52,779 nt of DNA from NCBI GenBank assembly GCA_002869435.1, contig PKSX01000017.1, positions 1 to 52,779 on the forward strand, written 5' to 3'. The DNA is from Marinilabiliales bacterium. Its GTDB lineage: Bacteria > Bacteroidota > Bacteroidia > Bacteroidales > DTU049. Position 1 is the first letter of the stretch, and each line of letters starts with the position of its first letter. Position numbers and translations under genes: made by a program. The notes below the pieces were generated by a model, which was not told where the DNA came from, did no database searches, and saw only the letters and a list, made by a program, of their open reading frames with translations. Shown here piece after piece: positions 50,852-52,779 of this stretch.

Positions 50852-52492
50852 ATGGATAGATTTAATAAATTGAGTTTTCAAGCAATATTACCAGAAATTG
50901 CTTCAAAATATGCCTCAAACTCAGCCTTAGCTTTTGTTGATGCTACACCGCTTACTTATACAGAAATGTATAAACAGATACAGGTATTACATGTTTATTT
51001 TAAGAAACTCGGTCTTAAAAAAAATGATAAAATAATGATTCTTGGTCAGAATATGCCTAACTGGGCCATATCCTTTCTGGCCATACAATACAGTGCGCTC
51101 ATTGCAGTGCCGGTACTTCCTGACTTCAATGAGACCGAAATCACTAATATTTTAATCCACTCAGAATCAGCTGCAATTATTGTCTCTGAAAGCCTGGAGT
51201 ATAAACTTAAAGATGTTGATTATACAAAGTTCAAGGCGATAATTAGAATGAATGACTATAGCTTAATCTTTGCTCCGGTAAATATTGAGCTCCCGTCTAT
51301 TGAATTAGCAGAACCTCCTGAAGAAAAAGATGAAAACGAATTATCAGTTCTTCTGTACACTTCAGGAACCACAGGTATGTCAAAAGGAGTTATGCTTTCA
51401 CAGAGAAATATTATTATCAATGCTATTCAAGGTGATTATGTACAGAAAATACATGAGAAAGGCAGGTTTTTATCGGTACTGCCATTATCGCATACCTACG
51501 AAAACACCCTGGGTTTAATTTTACCTCTAATAAATGGTGCGAGTGTAACTTATCTTAATAAAGCTCCAACACCAAAAATCCTTTCTGAGGCTTTGCAAAT
51601 AGTGAAACCGGATTTAATGCTTACAGTTCCAATGATTATTGAAAAAGTATATAAACAACGAATACTGCCTGAAATCAATTCGCGCTTTCTTACACGCACA
51701 CTTTTCAAAACCGGTATCGGAAGGCGCATTATTCACAGAAGTGCCGGTAAGAAGCTCTATAAAAGCTTTGGTGGCCGGCTTAAGTTCTTTGGAATTGGCG
51801 GGTCAAAACTTGATGGATCAACTGAACAGTTTTTAAGAGAAGGGAGGTTCCCTTATGCTATTGGATACGGATTAACGGAATCAGCTCCCCTTCTGGCAGG
51901 TTCAAACCCTGTCCAAACTCGCTTTCAGGCAATTGGCCCTGTAGTGAAATATGGTGAAATTAAGATCATAAACCCCAACCCCGAAACAGGTGAAGGAGAA
52001 ATAGCTGCAAAGGGTCCAAATATAATGCTGGGTTACTACAAAAATGAAGCTGAGACAAGCAAAGTTCTATCTTCCGACGGCTGGTTCCGAACCGGAGACC
52101 TGGGTGTATTCGACAAAGATGGATGGCTGAGTCATAAAGGGCGTATTAAAAATATTATTGTGGGCGCAAATGGAGAGAATATATATCCTGAAGAAGTAGA
52201 ATCAATTATCAATACTCACAAGCACGTGGTTGAAAGCCTGGTAGTTCAACAGAAAGGTAAGCTGGTTGCAATGGTTCATTTTAATATTGATGAATTAAAC
52301 GAACGAATTGTTGAAATGAAAAGCGATATAAGGCAAAAAATAGAAGATGTACTTGATGAACTGGCTAAAGACCTGCACATGCACATTAATTCAAGGTTAA
52401 ATAGATTCTCACAAATTCACTCTGTCATTATTCAACAGGATCCTTTTCAGAAAACAGCTACCCAAAAGATTAAGAGATATCTCTATACATAA
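50852..52492 (+). CDS. Long-chain acyl-CoA synthetase (AMP-binding, FadD-like)
   Basis: This 546-residue ANL-superfamily enzyme activates an acid to acyl-AMP and then acyl-CoA. It has the P-loop LLYTSGTTGMSKGVMLSQRN (~167-186), FLSVLPLSHTYENTLG, GYGLTESAPLLAG (~337-349), and the A8 hinge FRTGDLGVFDKDGWLSHKGRIKNIIVGANGENIYPEEVES. These motifs fit bacterial long-chain fatty acyl-CoA ligases. TACCTTTG at 50828-50835 is a candidate -7 box, leaving a short leader to ATG 50852. The C-terminal domain is complete. Confidence 0.92.
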   Translation: MDRFNKLSFQAILPEIASKYASNSALAFVDATPLTYTEMYKQIQVLHVYFKKLGLKKNDKIMILGQNMPNWAISFLAIQYSALIAVPVLPDFNETEITNILIHSESAAIIVSESLEYKLKDVDYTKFKAIIRMNDYSLIFAPVNIELPSIELAEPPEEKDENELSVLLYTSGTTGMSKGVMLSQRNIIINAIQGDYVQKIHEKGRFLSVLPLSHTYENTLGLILPLINGASVTYLNKAPTPKILSEALQIVKPDLMLTVPMIIEKVYKQRILPEINSRFLTRTLFKTGIGRRIIHRSAGKKLYKSFGGRLKFFGIGGSKLDGSTEQFLREGRFPYAIGYGLTESAPLLAGSNPVQTRFQAIGPVVKYGEIKIINPNPETGEGEIAAKGPNIMLGYYKNEAETSKVLSSDGWFRTGDLGVFDKDGWLSHKGRIKNIIVGANGENIYPEEVESIINTHKHVVESLVVQQKGKLVAMVHFNIDELNERIVEMKSDIRQKIEDVLDELAKDLHMHINSRLNRFSQIHSVIIQQDPFQKTATQKIKRYLYT

Positions 52493-52559
52493 GAAGATGC
52501 TTGTAATAACTGCATATAATATGCAAAAGAGTAGTTGGTGAGAAATAACTTAAAAGTAA

Positions 52560-52778
52560 TTACAGAACAAGAAACTTTTGTCCGAATAAACCTTTTTCAG
52601 TATTTATTCTTATAAAATAGACACCATTTGCAAGGTCCCTAACAGTAATACGTCTGTTATCATTCAGACTTCTTATATCAGAATAATATACTAAAGTGCC
52701 ATTCAGGTTATAAATATCCACAGAATTAATCATAACCTTGTCCGGATTACTAATAAACAAATATTCTGATACCGGATT
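52560..52778 (-). CDS. T9SS type A sorting domain, 3' end of a cargo gene (partial)
   Basis: The minus-strand frame is open to the window edge and codes for the C-terminal ~72 residues of a protein: NPVSEYLFISNPDKVMIN, VDIYNLNGTLVYYSDI, and DLANGVYFIRINTEKGLFGQKFLVL. This is a classic type A C-terminal sorting domain (NP...DLANGVYFI...KFLVL), so the gene encodes another type IX secretion cargo. A TTG at 52760 is not its start, because the motif begins before it. The remainder lies outside the window. Confidence 0.9.
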   Translation of the reverse strand, partial: NPVSEYLFISNPDKVMINSVDIYNLNGTLVYYSDIRSLNDNRRITVRDLANGVYFIRINTEKGLFGQKFLVL

Positions 52779-52779
52779 A

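Overview
The window reads as a chromosomal segment of a low-GC Bacteroidota, probably an anaerobic or facultative member of the Bacteroidales/Marinilabiliales side. The main reasons are gliding-motility/type IX secretion (T9SS) C-terminal domains (CHU_C type at four genes, type A sorting tails at three), SprB, GEVED and PKD repeats, a GldM-like periplasmic protein, many lipoproteins, and repeated use of the Bacteroidota promoter (TTTG at -33, TAnnTTTG at -7) with few Shine-Dalgarno sites. A tungsten-type aldehyde ferredoxin oxidoreductase suggests anaerobic metabolism. The taxon is inference; no rRNA gene is present.

Layout. 1-9261 (+): tandem array of four paralogous giant secreted proteins (the first only as its 3' end), each with its own near-identical promoter, differing mainly in the number of ~70-residue Ig-like repeats (5, 2 and 7 in the complete copies). 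9248-14331: surface-polysaccharide genes (flippase, methyltransferase, formyltransferase-like/beta-propeller fusion, GT4 glycosyltransferase). 14506-22194: envelope proteins of mostly unknown role (lipoproteins, a DUF6794-like protein, a zinc ribbon, a VWA protein, an orphan GldM-like protein, a TPR protein). 22222-22630: a nested repeat/hairpin complex abutting tRNA-Ser(TGA). 22844-27565: metabolism (ornithine aminotransferase, RibBA, PepD) with a small membrane protein. 27825-33556 (-): a large T9SS cargo, a 76-aa secreted protein and a membrane TPR-LuxR regulator that look like one regulated module. 33565-36020 (-): NrnA-type DHH phosphoesterase followed by two FKBP lipoproteins. 36096-40525: ndk, an XRE regulator facing a ~600-bp gene-free stretch with repeated palindromic sites, aldehyde ferredoxin oxidoreductase, a DUF5320 protein behind a palindrome-bearing promoter, and a CobO-type adenosyltransferase. 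40711-43382: DUF4199 protein, GT2, GmhA and a GmhB-like phosphatase, likely one sugar/heptose transcription unit. 43393-52779: MORN-repeat protein, lipoprotein, T9SS subtilase, BadF-type sugar kinase, UDP-glucose dehydrogenase, TypA/BipA, a long-chain acyl-CoA synthetase and the 3' end of another T9SS cargo.

The points most worth following are (i) the repeated 15-bp palindromes overlapping the XRE promoter and recurring ~300 bp away, (ii) a 22-bp perfect palindrome between the -33 and -7 boxes of the DUF5320 gene next to the aldehyde oxidoreductase, (iii) the regulator/small secreted protein/giant cargo module with a tandem direct repeat at an activator position, and (iv) the repeat-number-variable adhesin-like array. 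No complete mobile element, CRISPR array or prophage was seen.
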